A program made the translations under genes and the position numbers. From NCBI GenBank assembly GCA_964525935.1, contig CAZGJZ010000009.1:131765-195764 (forward strand): a stretch of 64,000 nucleotides of DNA, read 5' to 3'. This stretch comes from UBA2377 sp964525935. GTDB lineage: Bacteria > Verrucomicrobiota > Verrucomicrobiia > Opitutales > Opitutaceae. The notes below the pieces were generated by a model, which had not been told where the DNA came from, searched no databases, and was given only the letters and a program-made list of their open reading frames with translations. This document shows, in pieces, positions 44,961 through 53,478 of this stretch; positions within the stretch are counted from its first letter, which is position 1; every line of letters starts with the position of its first letter.

Positions 44961-45806
44961 ATGACTGCCGCCGCCACCCCTGCGTCCTCCCTCACTGCCG
45001 AAGAGCTTTTCGCTTTCGACAACACCGGATATCTCGTGCTCGAGAATTTTCTCACGCGCGACCACGTCGCCCGGCTGACCGCCGCGCTGCACGCCGCCAA
45101 CGCGCGGCGCCGCGCCAAGCTGCCGGCGGGCCACAAGGCCGTGTGGCCGCCGCTCGTGCCGGCGGATTGCACGCAGGTCAACGGTGAGAAAAGCACGCGC
45201 ACCCTCAACCTCCTCGACGACGATCCACTCTTCCTCGAGTTGCTCACCTGGCCGGCGATTTTGCCTTATGTGCGCGGCCTGTTGCATCAGGAACCGCACT
45301 ACCATGCTTCCGACGCGATCGTGGAAGAAGGGAAGGACTTCATGAAGCGTCCGCTCGGCTGGCACATCGACGGCTATGGCGACGGCTACCGGTCGCTCCG
45401 CCGGCCGATTCCGCTGCTGCAGTTGAAGGTGGGTTACTATCTCAGCGACATGACGCAGCCGTGGCACGGCAACCTCACGGTGGTGCCGGGCAGCCATAAG
45501 GCGAACCTCGACCCATCGCCGGCGGACCTGAACCGCCGCGATCTCTTTCCCGGGGCGGTGCAGGTCTGCGCACCGGCTGGCACGGCGATCATCTTCCACA
45601 ACGCCGTCTGGCACACCGCGGCGCCTTACCAGCAGCCGGACGCGGGCCGCACGATGCTTTACTACGGCTACGAACAGCCGTGGATGATCGGCAACTGCGC
45701 GCACTGGAACTACAGCAAGGAGCTCTACAACCAAAAGCTCACGCCGGAGCAGCGGAAATTTTTCCACGGTTTCGTCTTCGATCCGCCGGAACAACGCATG
45801 TGGTGA
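44961..45806 (+). CDS. Phytanoyl-CoA dioxygenase (PhyH) family protein
   Basis: 281 residues. Double-stranded beta-helix 2-oxoglutarate/Fe(II) oxygenase: iron ligands His135 and Asp137 in GWHIDGYG, distal His218 in WHTAAPYQ, and Arg230 for 2-oxoglutarate. The region GNLTVVPGSHKANL is typical of bacterial PhyH proteins. Substrate unknown. The sugar-acid operon that starts about 200 bp downstream in the same direction uses 2-oxoglutarate as its product, but no direct link is shown. It is divergent from the sigma-54 unit C. Confidence 0.88.
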   Translation: MTAAATPASSLTAEELFAFDNTGYLVLENFLTRDHVARLTAALHAANARRRAKLPAGHKAVWPPLVPADCTQVNGEKSTRTLNLLDDDPLFLELLTWPAILPYVRGLLHQEPHYHASDAIVEEGKDFMKRPLGWHIDGYGDGYRSLRRPIPLLQLKVGYYLSDMTQPWHGNLTVVPGSHKANLDPSPADLNRRDLFPGAVQVCAPAGTAIIFHNAVWHTAAPYQQPDAGRTMLYYGYEQPWMIGNCAHWNYSKELYNQKLTPEQRKFFHGFVFDPPEQRMW

Positions 45807-45815
45807 GGCAGGTAG

Positions 45816-45836
45816 GGCGGGCCCGCTGGGCCCGCC
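45816..45836 (+). terminator. Perfect stem-loop after the PhyH gene
   Basis: GGCGGGCCC-GCT-GGGCCCGCC, 9-bp perfect stem, 10 bp after the stop. No T-tract, so termination efficiency is unclear. Confidence 0.5.
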
Positions 45837-46003
45837 GTGAATTAGCTGCATCGAACACCAACCCTCCGGTGCGCCCAGCGGCCGCGCCTCACTTCGGAAA
45901 AGTGAGACGAGTCTGATTTTCATCCGGTAGGAAAAAGCGGGTCTTGCAGAATCGCGCGGGCTGCGCCTGCCTGCGTGCTCCTGCGGATCACGTCCGCGCG
46001 CCG

Positions 46004-47965
46004 ATGAACTTCCCCGCATTCCTCGATTCCACCGATCCGGCGATCTACACGCTGCGCACGACCGCGCCGGGTCCGGCCGGCAAGCTCCCGCTCACGGCGC
46101 AACTCCTGCGCAACGCCAGCAGCGGCCGCGTCTTCGGCATGACGCAAAATGCCGGCATGGGCTGGGACCCGCGCAAGCTGCTCGGCAAGGAGTTTCTGAT
46201 CCTCAGCACGCAGGGCGGCATCCGTGCGCCCGACGGCACACCGGTCGCGCTCGGCTACCACACCGGACACTGGGAAGTCGGCCTGCTCATGGAGGAGGCG
46301 GCACGCGTGTTTGCGGCGCACGGGGCGACGCCGTTTGCCGGCTACGTGAGCGATCCGTGCGACGGTCGCTCCAACGGCACGAACGCGATGTTCGACAGCC
46401 TGCCGTTTCGCAACGACGCCGCCATGGTTTTTCGCCGCCTCATCCGCTCGCTGCCGACATGCCGCGGGGTCGTGGGCGTCGCCACCTGCGACAAGGGGCT
46501 GCCCGCCATGATGATGGCACTCGCCGGCACGAAGCATCTGCCGGGCGTCCTCGTCCCCGGCGGCACCACGCTCAAGTCCGAGGAAGGCGAGGACACCGCG
46601 AAAGTGCAAACGCTCGCCGCGCGTTTTGCGCAGGGCGAAATCACGCTCGATTACGCCGCCGAGATGGGTTGCCGCGCCTGCGGCTCGCCGGGTGGCGGCT
46701 GCCAGTTCATGGGCACGGCGGCCACGTCGCAGGTCGTGGGTGAGGCGCTCGGTCTTTCGTTGCCACACTCCGCGCTCAGCCCGTCGGGCGCCGCGATCTG
46801 GCGCGACATGGCGCGACGCTCCGCCCTCGCGTTGATGGAACTCGAAGCCAAGGGCACGACGCTCGCGTCCATTCTCACCGAGGATGCGCTGCACAACGCC
46901 ATGGTCGTGCACGCTGCGGTCGGCGGCTCCACCAATCTCGTGTTGCATGTGCCAGCCATCGCGCACGCCGCCGGTCTGCGTCGACCGACGGTCGAGGACT
47001 GGGCGCGCATCAACCGCCAGGTCCCGCGGCTCGTCGATGTGTTGCCCAACGGCCCCACGCACTACGCCACGGTGGAGGTCTTCCTCGCTGGCGGCGTGCC
47101 CGAGGTGATGTTGCACCTGCGCGATCTCGGCCTGCTCAAGCTCGACGCGCTCACCGTCACAGGCCGCACGCTCGGCGAAAATCTCGCGTGGTGGGAAAAA
47201 TCCGAGCGCCGCGCCCGGCTGCGCGCGAAGTTGCAGGAACTCGACGGCGTCGATCCCGATCGCGTCATTCTCTCGCCGGAGCGCGCCCGCGCCGCCGGCA
47301 TGACGAGCACGGTGTCGTTTCTCAGCGGTAACCTCGCGCCGGAAGGTGCGCTCGTGAAAAGCACCGCGATCGATCCCGCGCTGCTCGATGCCGACGGCGT
47401 GTTTTCCCATGAGGGGCCGGCGCGCGTCTTCGGCTCCGAGGCCGCCGCAATCGCTGCGATCAAGTCGCGCGGTGACGACGCGCTGCGGCAGGGCGAGGTC
47501 GTCGTGCTTGCGGGCATCGGCCCCGCGAGCGGCATGCCGGAAACCTATCAAATCACGTCCGCGCTGAAATATCTCAAGAAGGCGAAAGGCGTCGTGTTGC
47601 TCACGGATGGACGTTTCTCCGGCGTCTCCACGGGACCCTGCATCGGCCACATCAGTCCCGAGGCGTGGGCAGGCGGCCCGCTCGGCAAGCTGCGCGACGG
47701 CGACCGGCTGCGCGTGCGCATCGACACGCGCAAGCTCGAGGGCTCCGTCGATTTTGTGACCGGCAATGGCTCCACGGCCGCTGACGCTGCGGCCGAACTC
47801 GCCGCACGTCCGCGCAGTGAGCGTCTCACCGTCAATCCCGACATCCCCGCCGACACGGAACTGTGGGCCGCGCTGCAAAGCGTAAGCGGCGGCAGTTGGG
47901 GTGGCTGCGTTTACGATACGGCGCGCATCAAGCAACTCCTCGCCCAACCGCTTTCCTCATCATGA
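46004..47965 (+). CDS. IlvD/Edd-family sugar-acid dehydratase (YjhG/YagF type)
   Basis: 653 residues from ATG 46004, the length of the YjhG/YagF D-xylonate dehydratase group and longer than IlvD or Edd. Iron-sulfur and metal-site motifs are visible: SDPCDGRSNG, VATCDKGLP, GCRACGSPGGGCQFMGTAA, and TDGRFSGVSTGPCIGH. It would convert a pentonate (xylonate or arabinonate) to the 2-keto-3-deoxy acid. It overlaps the next gene by four bases (ATGA), so the two are translationally coupled. In-frame codons upstream to 45944 lack family similarity. Confidence 0.9.
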   Translation: MNFPAFLDSTDPAIYTLRTTAPGPAGKLPLTAQLLRNASSGRVFGMTQNAGMGWDPRKLLGKEFLILSTQGGIRAPDGTPVALGYHTGHWEVGLLMEEAARVFAAHGATPFAGYVSDPCDGRSNGTNAMFDSLPFRNDAAMVFRRLIRSLPTCRGVVGVATCDKGLPAMMMALAGTKHLPGVLVPGGTTLKSEEGEDTAKVQTLAARFAQGEITLDYAAEMGCRACGSPGGGCQFMGTAATSQVVGEALGLSLPHSALSPSGAAIWRDMARRSALALMELEAKGTTLASILTEDALHNAMVVHAAVGGSTNLVLHVPAIAHAAGLRRPTVEDWARINRQVPRLVDVLPNGPTHYATVEVFLAGGVPEVMLHLRDLGLLKLDALTVTGRTLGENLAWWEKSERRARLRAKLQELDGVDPDRVILSPERARAAGMTSTVSFLSGNLAPEGALVKSTAIDPALLDADGVFSHEGPARVFGSEAAAIAAIKSRGDDALRQGEVVVLAGIGPASGMPETYQITSALKYLKKAKGVVLLTDGRFSGVSTGPCIGHISPEAWAGGPLGKLRDGDRLRVRIDTRKLEGSVDFVTGNGSTAADAAAELAARPRSERLTVNPDIPADTELWAALQSVSGGSWGGCVYDTARIKQLLAQPLSSS

Positions 47966-48783
47966 TTCTGATTCATCCCGCCTCCGATCACCTCGTGGCC
48001 GTCGCCGACGGCAAAACCGTGCGTCTCGATGTTACGCTCGACGCGCTTTTCACTGCGGAAAATCCCGGCGCCTTCCTGCGCGCGCAGCTCGCCGGCGCGA
48101 AGCCCGCCACGCTCCCGGCGAAGCCGCGCGCTCCGCTTCAGTCGCAGGAAGTTTGGGCGGCGGGCGTCACGTATTTTCGCAGCATGACCGCGCGCAAGGA
48201 GGAGTCGAAGGACGCTGGCGGCGGCACCTTCTACGACCGCGTTTACCACGCCGATCGACCAGAATTGTTTTTCAAAGCCACGCCACACCGCGTGTCCGCG
48301 ACCGGCGAACCGGTGCGCATCCGCGCTGACTCCAAGTGGAATGTGCCGGAACCCGAACTCACGCTCGCGCTCAACTCACGTGGCCAGATTTTTGGCTACA
48401 CCATCGGCAACGACATGAGCTCGCGTGACATCGAGGGCGAAAATCCGCTCTACCTCCCGCAGGCCAAGGTCTACGACCGCTCCGCCGCGCTCGGACCCGC
48501 GCTCCTCGTCACCGATGAACCGCTGCCGCCGACCACCGAGATCGCCATCGAGATCCGCCGCGCCGGCGCAGCCGTCTTCAGTGGCGCGAGCACGATCAGC
48601 CAGATCAAGCGCACCTTCGTTTCGCTCGCGGAATTTCTTTTCCGCGACAACCGCTTCCCGCACGGCTGCTATCTCATGACCGGCACGGGCACGGTGCCGC
48701 CGGATACGTTTACGCTCCGCAGCGGCGACGAGATTCGCATCACCATCGCGCCCATCGGCACGCTCGTTAATTCCGTCGCCTGA
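47962..48783 (+). CDS. Fumarylacetoacetate hydrolase-family dehydratase (2-keto-3-deoxy-pentonate)
   Basis: 273 residues from ATG 47962. FAH fold with metal ligands in PEPELTLALN and the downstream D of SSRDIEGENPLYLPQAKVYD; KWNVPEPELTL is a hallmark. In Weimberg-type operons this family removes water from 2-keto-3-deoxy-xylonate or -arabinonate to give 2-oxoglutarate semialdehyde. Its position between the dehydratase and the semialdehyde dehydrogenase, with ATGA overlap on one side and a 7-bp gap on the other, strongly supports that role. Confidence 0.88.
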   Translation: MILIHPASDHLVAVADGKTVRLDVTLDALFTAENPGAFLRAQLAGAKPATLPAKPRAPLQSQEVWAAGVTYFRSMTARKEESKDAGGGTFYDRVYHADRPELFFKATPHRVSATGEPVRIRADSKWNVPEPELTLALNSRGQIFGYTIGNDMSSRDIEGENPLYLPQAKVYDRSAALGPALLVTDEPLPPTTEIAIEIRRAGAAVFSGASTISQIKRTFVSLAEFLFRDNRFPHGCYLMTGTGTVPPDTFTLRSGDEIRITIAPIGTLVNSVA

Positions 48784-48790
48784 TTCTCCC

Positions 48791-50383
48791 ATGACGCTCC
48801 AAGGCAAAAGTCTCATCGCTGGAAAAACGGGCGCCACAGGCGGTGCGGTCTTCCGTGCCATCAATCCCGCGACGAGCGAGCAGCTCGCGCCGGATTTTTA
48901 TGAAGCGACCACCGCCGAGGCCGATGCCGCGGTGCAGGCGGCGGCGGTGGCGTTTGAGGATTATCGAGCGCAGGCACCGGAGGTGCGGGCGAAGCTGTTG
49001 GAGACCATCGCGACCGAGATCGAGGCGCTGGGCGACGCGTTGTTGCAACGTGCCCATGCTGAAACGGGCCTGCCGCTCGTCCGTTTGCAAGGCGAACGCG
49101 CGCGCACCTGCGGCCAGCTGCGGCTCTTCGCCCAAGTCGTGCGCGAAGGCTCGTGGGTCGATGCGCGCATCGACACCGCGCTGCCGGATCGCCAGCCACT
49201 GCCGCGGCCGGATTTGCGGCGGATGCTCATTCCGCTCGGCCCGGTTGTGGTATTTGGCGCGAGTAATTTTCCCCTGGCGTTTTCCGTGGCGGGAGGCGAC
49301 ACGGCGTCGGCTTTCGCGGCGGGCTGTCCGGTGATCGTGAAAGCACACGGCGCGCATCCTGGCACGTCCGAGCTGGTCGGCGGCGCAATCGGGCGCGCCG
49401 TCGCGGCCTGTGGGCTGCAGGCTGGACTTTTTTCGCTCGTGAATGGCGGCGCGGCGGCCGGCGTCGCGCTGGTCAAACATCCGGCGGTGACGGCGGTGGG
49501 TTTCACCGGCTCGCATGCCGCGGGCCGGGCGTTGTTCGACGCTGCCGCGACGCGCCCGCACCCGATCCCGGTGTTTGCCGAGATGAGCAGCATCAATCCG
49601 GTCTTCCTGCTGCCGGGTGCCTTGCGCGAACGAGGCGCAGCCATTGCGACCGGGCTGGTCGGCTCGGTGACGCTGGGCGTTGGGCAATTTTGCACGAAAC
49701 CGGGTCTCGTGTTTGTGCAGCGCGGGGCCGAGACGGATGCGTTTCTCCAAGCGCTCGCGGCGGCGGTGCAAGCTGCGCCGTGTGCGACGATGCTTACGCC
49801 GGGTATTAAGGCGGCCTTTGTGAAGAACCACGACAAGGTCACCGCCAGCGCCGGTGTGACGCGATTGGCGGCGGCGAGTGCGGCACCTGATGCGAAGCAG
49901 ACCCAGGGTCAGCCGAGCATCGCGCTCACGACCGCGGCGGATTTCCTGCAAAATCCAGCGTTGGCGACCGAAACCTTCGGGCCGTTCACGCTCGTCGTGG
50001 TGGGAGAGACTGCCGATGAGCTGACCGCCTGTGCGCGCGCGTTGGAAGGCCAGCTCACGGCAACGATTCACGGCACGGCCGGCGACCTCGCCGGTGCCGG
50101 GCCGCTGGTCGCGCTGCTGGAGCAAAAAGCCGGTCGCGTGCTCGTGAACGGTTTTCCGACCGGCGTCGAAGTGAGTCCTGCGATGAACCACGGCGGCCCA
50201 TCGCCCGCGACGAGCGACCCGCGTTACACGTCGGTCGGCACCGCGGCGCTGCTGCGTTTTGCCCGCCCGGTGTGCTATCAAAACTTCCCTGAATCGTTGC
50301 TGCCCGAGGCCCTCCGCAGCGCCAACCCGCTCGGAGTCATGCGCCTCGTCAACGGAGTGCTTACACGGGAGAAGGTGGGATAA
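48791..50383 (+). CDS. 2-oxoglutarate semialdehyde dehydrogenase (aldehyde dehydrogenase family)
   Basis: 530 residues, matching the NADP-type ketoglutarate semialdehyde dehydrogenases rather than the roughly 480-residue classical ALDHs. Active-site Cys301 in GVGQFCTKPG, general-base Glu264 in VFAEMSSINP, oxyanion Asn159 in GASNFPLAF, cofactor Lys184 in VIVKAHGAHPGTSE. It finishes the oxidative pentose route by making 2-oxoglutarate. Last gene of the three-gene operon; no transporter or sugar dehydrogenase is adjacent. Confidence 0.92.
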   Translation: MTLQGKSLIAGKTGATGGAVFRAINPATSEQLAPDFYEATTAEADAAVQAAAVAFEDYRAQAPEVRAKLLETIATEIEALGDALLQRAHAETGLPLVRLQGERARTCGQLRLFAQVVREGSWVDARIDTALPDRQPLPRPDLRRMLIPLGPVVVFGASNFPLAFSVAGGDTASAFAAGCPVIVKAHGAHPGTSELVGGAIGRAVAACGLQAGLFSLVNGGAAAGVALVKHPAVTAVGFTGSHAAGRALFDAAATRPHPIPVFAEMSSINPVFLLPGALRERGAAIATGLVGSVTLGVGQFCTKPGLVFVQRGAETDAFLQALAAAVQAAPCATMLTPGIKAAFVKNHDKVTASAGVTRLAAASAAPDAKQTQGQPSIALTTAADFLQNPALATETFGPFTLVVVGETADELTACARALEGQLTATIHGTAGDLAGAGPLVALLEQKAGRVLVNGFPTGVEVSPAMNHGGPSPATSDPRYTSVGTAALLRFARPVCYQNFPESLLPEALRSANPLGVMRLVNGVLTREKVG

Positions 50384-50430
50384 AGTGCTCGAGCGAGCGA
50401 GGTGAAGACCTTGCGCTGACGTGAGATAAA

Positions 50431-50459
50431 ACAAAAGCCGCACCCGGAAAAGGTGCGGC
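50431..50459. terminator. Hairpin after the sugar-acid operon
   Basis: GCCGCACC/GGTGCGGC (50437-50444, 50452-50459), loop of 7. The T-rich side (reading TTTTGTTTTAT) is on the minus strand; on the plus strand only GAAATT follows. It may terminate antisense reading, or act as an mRNA end structure. Confidence 0.5.
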
Positions 50460-50579
50460 GAAATTCGCTGAGAAAAATGGTCGGGCCGGTGAGGCTTGTC
50501 CCGCCGCAGGCGAGTTTGAATCTGCCTTTGGCGGACAAGCTCGCCCCTCCTGCACCCCGAGCAGGTGCTCGATGTTCAT

Positions 50580-50591
50580 TTTCAATTGAAA
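50580..50591. promoter_or_regulatory. Palindrome TTTCAATTGAAA upstream of the GbsR/MarR-type gene
   Basis: Perfect 12-bp palindrome 31 bp before the regulator ATG. Its 12-mer TTCAATTGAAAT recurs in front of the flippase gene (53392-53403). Candidate operator for autoregulation. Confidence 0.45.
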
Positions 50592-50621
50592 TTAAAGAAA
50601 GTTCATGTCTTTCTCCCTGCG

Positions 50622-51167
50622 ATGTCATCCGGCGTCTCACTTCAATTTCCTCAGGATTCCCTGGTGCTCGCGGGCGACCGTCCGGAGGAGATTGTTCTTT
50701 TTGAGTCCCAGTTGGTCGCGTTTTTTGTCGATGCAGCGGAGCTGCTGGGAGTGCCAAAGTCAGTCGCGGCCATTTACGGGATCGTATTCGCTTCGCCGGA
50801 ACCGCTCAGCTTTGCGAACATCGAGGCGCGGTTGGATTTTTCCAAAGGCTCGATCAGCCAAGGGCTGCGTGCCTTGCGCGAGATTGGCGCGGTTCGCGAG
50901 GTTTCGACGGATAAGGACCGGACGGAACTTTTTTCCCCTGACCTCGAAATGCGTCGTCTTATCCAGCGCTTCCTCGAGCAGCGGCTTGATACGCAGCTTG
51001 AACAGGGAAAAAAGCGATTGGGCGGCCTGAAGAAATCCGCGGACGTATTTACTGGCAGGGATCAAAAGCTGATCATGGAGCGGCTGCGCAAACTTCAACG
51101 CTGGCACGACCGGACAATGGCGCTGATGCCCGTCGTTAAGGCTTTCCTGAAGCTCACTAAGATTTGA
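50622..51167 (+). CDS. GbsR/MarR-type transcriptional regulator
   Basis: 181 residues from ATG 50622. Winged-helix domain: LGVPKSVAAIYGIVFASPEP, then LSFANIEARLDFSKGSISQGLRAL (recognition helix in SKGSISQGLRALREIGAV) and a wing with VSTDKDRTELFSPD. A C-terminal helical region (about 110-181) is likely for dimerisation. GbsR-type regulators control osmoprotectant genes in Bacillus and are also found ahead of polysaccharide clusters. Here it is the first gene before gmd/fcl, in the same direction, about 134 bp away. Confidence 0.85.
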   Translation: MSSGVSLQFPQDSLVLAGDRPEEIVLFESQLVAFFVDAAELLGVPKSVAAIYGIVFASPEPLSFANIEARLDFSKGSISQGLRALREIGAVREVSTDKDRTELFSPDLEMRRLIQRFLEQRLDTQLEQGKKRLGGLKKSADVFTGRDQKLIMERLRKLQRWHDRTMALMPVVKAFLKLTKI

Positions 51168-51301
51168 CGGACACTGGCCGAGAGGCAGCAACCGCTTATG
51201 CGGCAAAAATCAATACCTCACAATGTTGCACCCAAACAGGAAGCGACGGGGCGAAGCCATGAGGGGCGAGCTGCATTACACGTATTTTTACCTAACACAT
51301 T

Positions 51302-52324
51302 ATGAGTTCAAAAAAAGCACTGATCACCGGCATCACTGGACAGGATGGTTCCTATCTCGCGGAGTTTTTGCTTGGTAAAGGTTACGAGGTTCATGGCGTT
51401 ATCCGCCGGGCTTCGACCTTTAATACCAGTCGGATCGATCACCTTTACCGTGACCCGCACGTCAATGGCGTGAAGCTTTTCCTGCACTACGGCGATTTGG
51501 CTGACTCGGTGCAAATGGTGAAGCTGCTTTACAGCCTGCAGCCCGACGAAATCTACAACCTCGCCGCCCAATCGCATGTGCGCGTGTCATTCGATATCCC
51601 GGAATACACCGGTGACGTCACAGGCGTCGGCGCCGTGCGCATTCTCGAGGCCATTCGTGAGGCCGGATTGGTAAAAAAGTGCCGCTATTATCAGGCTTCG
51701 TCGTCCGAGATGTTTGGCAAGGTGCAGGAAGTGCCGCAGGTTGAAACCACGCCGTTCTGGCCGCGCTCGCCCTACGGCTGCGCCAAGATGTATGCGCACT
51801 GGCTGACGGTAAACTACCGTGAAAGCTACAACCTTCATGCTTCTTCGGGCATCCTCTTCAATCACGAGAGCCCGCGCCGCGGGGAAACCTTCGTCACCCG
51901 CAAGATCACCCGCGCCGCAACCCGCATTAAGTTGGGCCTGCAAGATGGTATCTATATGGGCAACCTCGATGCCAAGCGCGACTGGGGCTATGCCAAGGAA
52001 TACGTCGAGATGATGTGGGTCATGCTGCAACAGGACCGGCCCGATGACTACGTGGTCGCCACCAACGAAACCCACACGGTTAAGGAATTCATCGAGGAAA
52101 CCTTCGGCCGGCTCGATCTCGACTGGCAGAAATATGTCAAATACGATGCCCGCTACGAGCGCCCCGCCGAAGTTGAACTCCTGATCGGCAACCCGGCCAA
52201 GGCCAAGAAGCAGCTCGGTTGGGAGCCAAAGGTGCGATTCAAGGAGCTGGTCAAGATCATGGTCGACGCCGATCTCGAGTTGGCCAAGCGCGAGGCCCAG
52301 ATCGCGCGTTTACCAGCGGTTTAA
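51302..52324 (+). CDS. gmd: GDP-mannose 4,6-dehydratase
   Basis: 340 residues. Short-chain dehydrogenase fold: TGITGQDGSYLAEFLL nucleotide-binding motif, SSSEMFGKVQEVPQ, catalytic Tyr-x-x-x-Lys in SPYGCAKMYAHW, and the GDP-binding stretch ESPRRGETFVTRKITRA. It converts GDP-D-mannose to GDP-4-keto-6-deoxymannose. With fcl directly downstream (48 bp) it provides GDP-L-fucose for the polysaccharide cluster. Confidence 0.97.
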   Translation: MSSKKALITGITGQDGSYLAEFLLGKGYEVHGVIRRASTFNTSRIDHLYRDPHVNGVKLFLHYGDLADSVQMVKLLYSLQPDEIYNLAAQSHVRVSFDIPEYTGDVTGVGAVRILEAIREAGLVKKCRYYQASSSEMFGKVQEVPQVETTPFWPRSPYGCAKMYAHWLTVNYRESYNLHASSGILFNHESPRRGETFVTRKITRAATRIKLGLQDGIYMGNLDAKRDWGYAKEYVEMMWVMLQQDRPDDYVVATNETHTVKEFIEETFGRLDLDWQKYVKYDARYERPAEVELLIGNPAKAKKQLGWEPKVRFKELVKIMVDADLELAKREAQIARLPAV

Positions 52325-52372
52325 TATAGGGTCTGGCTTGGAGCTTTTCACCTAGAGTTTAATGCATATTCA

Positions 52373-53311
52373 ATGAAACTCTTCATCGCAGGCCATAATG
52401 GCATGGTAGGCTCAGCGCTGGTGCGACGCTATCAGCGTGACGCCGGTGTCACCTTGCTGCTGCGCACACGGAAGGAACTGGATCTCCTCGACCAAGCGGC
52501 AGTCGCGGCATTCTACGCAAAGGAAAAACCTGATGCGGTCATCGTGGCCGCCGCCAAGGTGGGTGGGATTCATGCCAACAACACTTACCCGGCGGAGTTC
52601 CTTCACGACAATCTGGTTATTGCTGCGAATTGCATCCACGGCGCCTACGCCGCAGGCGTAAGGCGGCTGCTTTTCCTCGGCAGCTCCTGCATCTACCCCA
52701 AGCACGCCCCGCAACCGATGCCGGAGGATTGCCTGCTCACGGGGCCGCTCGAGTCGACCAACGAAGCCTACGCCATCGCCAAGATCGCCGGCCTGAAGCT
52801 CTGCCAGGCCTATCGCCGGCAATACGGCGTCCTTTATCACTCGGCCATGCCGACCAACCTATATGGTCCGGGGGACAATTACCATCCGCAGAACTCGCAC
52901 GTGTTGCCGGCCCTCATCCGGCGCTTCCATGAGGCGAAGGAACAAAAGCTGCCGGAAGTCACCGCCTGGGGCACCGGCACGCCGCGACGCGAGTTCCTGC
53001 ACGTCGACGATTTGGCGGACGCCTGCGCCTTCCTGCTCGCGCTCGCCAATCCACCGGACTGGATCAACGTCGGCACCGGCAAGGATGTCACCATCCGTGA
53101 ACTCACAGAGGCTGTGGCGGCGACTATTGGCTACCAAGGTAAAATTATCTGGGATGTGACGAAGCCCGATGGCACGCCACGCAAACTGATGAATGTCTCC
53201 CTGCTGAGCTCCCTAGGATGGGCAGCTCGCTTGGCCCTGCGTGATGGGCTCACCCGGACCTACGCCTCGTTCCTTCAAGGACAAACAGCCGGCACGCTGC
53301 GTTCTGTTTAG
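52373..53311 (+). CDS. fcl: GDP-L-fucose synthase
   Basis: 312 residues. Rossmann motif AGHNGMVGSALVRR, the AAAKVGGIHANNTYPAEFL block specific for this enzyme, catalytic Tyr-x-x-x-Lys in NEAYAIAKIAGLK, and LPALIRRFHEAK. It epimerises and reduces the Gmd product to GDP-L-fucose with NADPH. Typical partner of gmd; together they make a fucose-containing exopolysaccharide or O-antigen likely. Confidence 0.96.
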   Translation: MKLFIAGHNGMVGSALVRRYQRDAGVTLLLRTRKELDLLDQAAVAAFYAKEKPDAVIVAAAKVGGIHANNTYPAEFLHDNLVIAANCIHGAYAAGVRRLLFLGSSCIYPKHAPQPMPEDCLLTGPLESTNEAYAIAKIAGLKLCQAYRRQYGVLYHSAMPTNLYGPGDNYHPQNSHVLPALIRRFHEAKEQKLPEVTAWGTGTPRREFLHVDDLADACAFLLALANPPDWINVGTGKDVTIRELTEAVAATIGYQGKIIWDVTKPDGTPRKLMNVSLLSSLGWAARLALRDGLTRTYASFLQGQTAGTLRSV

Positions 53312-53391
53312 TACATTCTCTTTGCGCTTTCTCGTGCGGCAGTCACCATTTCCAATCTCTATTATTTGACTTCAGTCTTCCAGACCGCCAA

Positions 53392-53408
53392 TTCAATTGA
53401 AATATAAT
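53392..53408 (+). promoter_or_regulatory. TTCAATTGAA palindrome abutting a TATAAT box
   Basis: TTCAATTGAA (53392-53401) followed at once by TATAAT (53403-53408), upstream of the flippase gene. The palindrome matches that in front of the GbsR/MarR-type gene. A regulator bound here would block the -10 region. No clear -35 at standard spacing; TTGACT lies too far (53366). Confidence 0.45.
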
Positions 53409-53478
53409 AGTGAAGGCCTGACTGCATTGGCGCGACCGCAAACTGCGACGGCGAGGGCTCGATTTCTCTTTTTTTAGC

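Noticed and set aside
45920..47947. 675-codon minus-strand frame opposite the dehydratase
   Set aside because: Arg/Ala/Gly-rich shadow of the IlvD/Edd-family gene, whose metal-site motifs are intact on the plus strand.
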